DNA of 24,652 bases, taken from NCBI GenBank assembly GCA_041749815.1, contig JBGTAR010000151.1:1-24652 (forward strand), read 5' to 3'. The notes below the pieces were generated by a model. It did no database searches. It worked only from the letters and a program-made list of their open reading frames with translations, and was not told where the DNA came from. Source of the stretch: JAJTZA01 sp041749815. Lineage in GTDB: Bacteria; Verrucomicrobiota; Verrucomicrobiia; Chthoniobacterales; Terrimicrobiaceae. A program made the translations under genes and the position numbers. Of this stretch, positions 22,836 through 24,652 are shown piece by piece; position 1 is the stretch's first letter, and each line of letters opens with the position of its first letter.

Positions 22836-23548
22836 TAATGCCGGAAGCCACCGCCCGGCTCTTCCTCCGCCTCCAAAAAAATATATTGCTACGCCCGTTC
22901 ACGCTTATCGGAGGAACGGGACTGGCCCTCCACCTCGCCCACAGAAAAAGCGAGGATCTGGATTTTATCACTCTACGGGCCCGTCTGCCCAAGCCGGCAC
23001 TGCAAGCGCTCGAAAACGAACTCAAGGCCGAGGGTCATACCGTCGTCAGACAAGTTGATTCGCTTACGTATGACGACTTCCTCAACGCCGGAATGGACGC
23101 CGGTGACTACACGCAAAACCTCCTGATCGATGGGGAGGTTAAACTCACATTTTTCACCGCCGATTCCCATCACGTCAATCTCCTGAAGGACTCTCCCCCG
23201 GCAGACAGCGGTTTCAGAATCGGCACCCTGGAAGAGCTTTCCCAGCTCAAAGCCGTCGTGGCCAGCTCACGGTCCAAGAGCCGCGACTGGATCGACTTGT
23301 TCCTGCTCGATCAGCATTATTCGTTCGGGCTTCGAGCCTGGAAAAAAGCCTATGATAAGGCGGGCCTTACCAACGCTCATTTTGAGAATGCCCTCAACCG
23401 CATTTGCAGCGGCATCGTTCGGGAGGACGACGAGGGTTTTGCCGCCCTGATTCCGAATCCCCCCTCAATCTCAGTCATATCGGATCATTTTCGAAAACTC
23501 AGAACGCAATACGAAATCAGTCTGGCTAAAAAACTGTTGGGAAACTAG
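22817..23548 (+). CDS. AbiEii/AbiGii-type nucleotidyltransferase (putative toxin)
   Basis: From GTG 22817, overlapping the upstream stop, the protein has 243 residues; ATG 22838 is the alternative. The family signature 'IGGTGLALHLAHRKSEDLDF' (about 31-50) holds the GG(S/T) and the two acidic metal ligands (Asp47, Asp49) of the nucleotidyltransferase fold. 'LSQLKAVVASSRSKSRDWID' (141-160) supplies the later Lys and Asp motif, followed by the helical C-terminus. The opening 'MKDPFTVMPEATARLFLRLQ' fits the usual N-terminal pattern of these proteins, which favours the GTG start. AbiEii-type enzymes transfer nucleotides to RNA targets such as tRNA and act as toxins in abortive infection or plasmid stability. 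Target and activity here are unproven. The pair breaks up the run of kinase genes and looks like a mobile passenger. Confidence 0.8.
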   Translation: MKDPFTVMPEATARLFLRLQKNILLRPFTLIGGTGLALHLAHRKSEDLDFITLRARLPKPALQALENELKAEGHTVVRQVDSLTYDDFLNAGMDAGDYTQNLLIDGEVKLTFFTADSHHVNLLKDSPPADSGFRIGTLEELSQLKAVVASSRSKSRDWIDLFLLDQHYSFGLRAWKKAYDKAGLTNAHFENALNRICSGIVREDDEGFAALIPNPPSISVISDHFRKLRTQYEISLAKKLLGN

Positions 23549-23621
23549 AAACTGCCCGCCCTGCCGAATGTCACGATGGTCGCGCTGTTGGTGCTGGCCG
23601 ACTCCGACGGCAACCGCTTGC

Positions 23622-24503
23622 TTACTGTTTCTGCAGCCGAATTCGTGAGTTGTGTATGTGTCCGATGACGCCAGAAGCCGTTCGAATGCGCCACCAGCTT
23701 TCCTGTTGGGGATACGTGTAAAAAACTTCCCCGTTGTTGATCCTGGCAAGGATGCTGGAGGATTTGGAGGCTCCCTGCCGCACATTGGTGTAGCCGTCGG
23801 AATCTTCAATGACCGCCCGCCGCACAAAGGGAGGCACCACCAACTCCTGGCTTGTCGGGGTTGGGCTCGGCCTCGGCTGCTGGAGCGTGGGGTTCGGTGT
23901 GGCCGGGACGACTTCCGACATGGCGGTAACACCGAATTCGGCGAGCAACTGGGCCATAACCTTCAGACGGCCAGTGACAAAACGCGCATGGGATTCGTCG
24001 TCGGTGTGGAAGAAGATGCGGTCGGCCGCCTTGGTCGGGCTTCCATCGCTCATGTCGGGAATGGACGGGGATGGGCTGAATGCGTCGCAAATTTGGCCAA
24101 CCCAGCTCTGAAGTTCTTCCACCTCGAAAACGCGTCGGGGTTGTTGCACGCGGAGAGCCGAGAGAGTTGCCCCATCGATGTATTCCATGGCGATGGCTGC
24201 ACTCTGACCATCTTCCACAAAATCATGGATGCGCACAATGTTCGTGTGAGTGAGTGACAGGCTTTTGCGGGTTTCCCTCTTGAGTTCATCAACAGCAGCC
24301 GCATCCAGACGAACCATCTCAGGCATGAACTTGAGCGCGATGTCCCGCTCCAGTTTCTCATCCCACGCCAGCCACACAATCCCCATGCCTCCACGGCCGA
24401 GCACCCTGTGCAGGGTGTACCGTCCGAAGACTCTCTGGCCTTCGGCAAAGCCACGGATTGTTTGGCCGAAGTCGAGGTCGTCAGAAGGGTTCATGAGCGG
24501 CAT
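23622..24503 (-). CDS. Kinase N-lobe fused to a bacterial SH3 domain (no catalytic loop)
   Basis: ATG 24503 (or 24494) opens a product of 293 residues. Residues 1-141 are a kinase front end nearly identical in pattern to the WG-repeat kinase (FGQTIRGF, GRGGMG, 'IALKFMPEMVRLD', 'THTNIVRIHDFVEDGQSAAI', 'LRVQQPRRVFEVEELQSWV'). Similarity stops at 'GQICDA', just before the 'YAH..VVHRDLKP' loop, so the catalytic Asp and DFG are missing. An in-frame junction (near base 24080) leads to a segment 'DRIFFHTDDESHARFVTGRL', a Pro/Thr linker and an SH3b domain (about 230-291; 'SDGYTNVRQGASKSSSILAR', 'NGEVFYTYPQQESWWRIRT'). No membrane helix remains. It is either a deletion product still open by chance or a kinase-dead regulator able to dimerise with the intact kinases. 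Confidence 0.82.
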   Translation of the reverse strand: MPLMNPSDDLDFGQTIRGFAEGQRVFGRYTLHRVLGRGGMGIVWLAWDEKLERDIALKFMPEMVRLDAAAVDELKRETRKSLSLTHTNIVRIHDFVEDGQSAAIAMEYIDGATLSALRVQQPRRVFEVEELQSWVGQICDAFSPSPSIPDMSDGSPTKAADRIFFHTDDESHARFVTGRLKVMAQLLAEFGVTAMSEVVPATPNPTLQQPRPSPTPTSQELVVPPFVRRAVIEDSDGYTNVRQGASKSSSILARINNGEVFYTYPQQESWWRIRTASGVIGHIHNSRIRLQKQ

Positions 24504-24563
24504 TTGCTTAACAAGGGCCTGTCCGGTAAGCTGAAGAAGTAGAGTGTGAGAGGGAAAGGCAGG

Positions 24564-24606
24564 AAAAAAGTACGGGCATGAAGCGTGAAAAACGCTGCCA
24601 TGCCCG
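24564..24606 (-). terminator. Rho-independent terminator or attenuator (minus strand)
   Basis: CGGGCATG (24573-24580) and CATGCCCG (24599-24606) form an eight-pair stem extended by AGCGT/ACGCT (24582-24586 with 24592-24596) and closed by a GAAAA-type loop. On the minus strand the stem is followed by TACTTTTTT (to 24564). It would end a transcript coming from beyond the right edge. Because it lies upstream of the kinase-SH3b gene (ATG 24503), it could also act as an attenuator. Confidence 0.7.
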
Positions 24607-24652
24607 AAATCGAGTGGTTATAATTTTGTTACGACACAAAAACCAAACCATC

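Noticed and set aside
1..24652. CRISPR arrays, tRNA or rRNA genes, complete insertion sequences
   Set aside because: Both strands were read for regular spaced repeats, cloverleaf ends and intact transposase genes; none was seen. The WG-repeat coding region is repetitive only at protein level.

Overview
The window looks like a chromosomal segment of a Gram-negative bacterium of the PVC group, most likely a Verrucomicrobium. The grounds are the many predicted lipoproteins, the scarcity of clear Shine-Dalgarno sequences, and a set of Hanks-type Ser/Thr kinases that share an N-terminal 'DFGQTIRGF' segment, which I associate with Verrucomicrobia. That lineage call is inference, not proof. No rRNA, tRNA or CRISPR array was seen.

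Left part (1-5207): the start of a minus-strand beta-helix (pectate-lyase-like) protein runs off the left edge. A plus-strand operon follows: potC-potD-potB (polyamine ABC transporter without its ATPase) and a pyruvate kinase gene. The potC/potD and potB/pyk junctions are ATGA stop/start overlaps.

Central part (5265-22276): almost everything is on the minus strand and forms one signalling island. From left to right it holds two exported proteins (one CsgG/LpoB-like); a REP-like cluster of hairpins; a zinc-ribbon protein with two FHA domains; a plus-strand kinase gene cut short and joined to an IS110-type transposase remnant; an FHA-TM-trypsin-like protease; an FHA-TM-caspase-like protease; a tiny frameshifted ORF coupled to the caspase gene; two paralogous lipoproteins; an M15 peptidase; a kinase with a C-terminal YARHG domain; two more paralogous lipoproteins; a kinase with PEGA and peptidoglycan-binding domains; and a kinase with eight WG repeats. 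Several junctions overlap or abut, which points to a few long polycistronic transcripts (22276 to 14313, and 14056 to 9449).

Right part (22527-24652): a plus-strand two-gene module resembling AbiEii-type nucleotidyltransferase toxin-antitoxin pairs, then a minus-strand kinase N-lobe fused to an SH3b domain (no HRD or DFG motif left), and a terminator-like hairpin that may serve a gene outside the window.

Working model (inference): membrane kinases with different extracytoplasmic modules sense the envelope or peptidoglycan and phosphorylate Thr residues. FHA domains carried by the zinc-ribbon protein, the trypsin-like protease and the caspase-like protease would read that phosphorylation. Lipoproteins and the M15 peptidase would act in the envelope. 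The candidate novel system is this kinase/FHA-protease island, in which one kinase front end has been copied five times and joined to different back ends.
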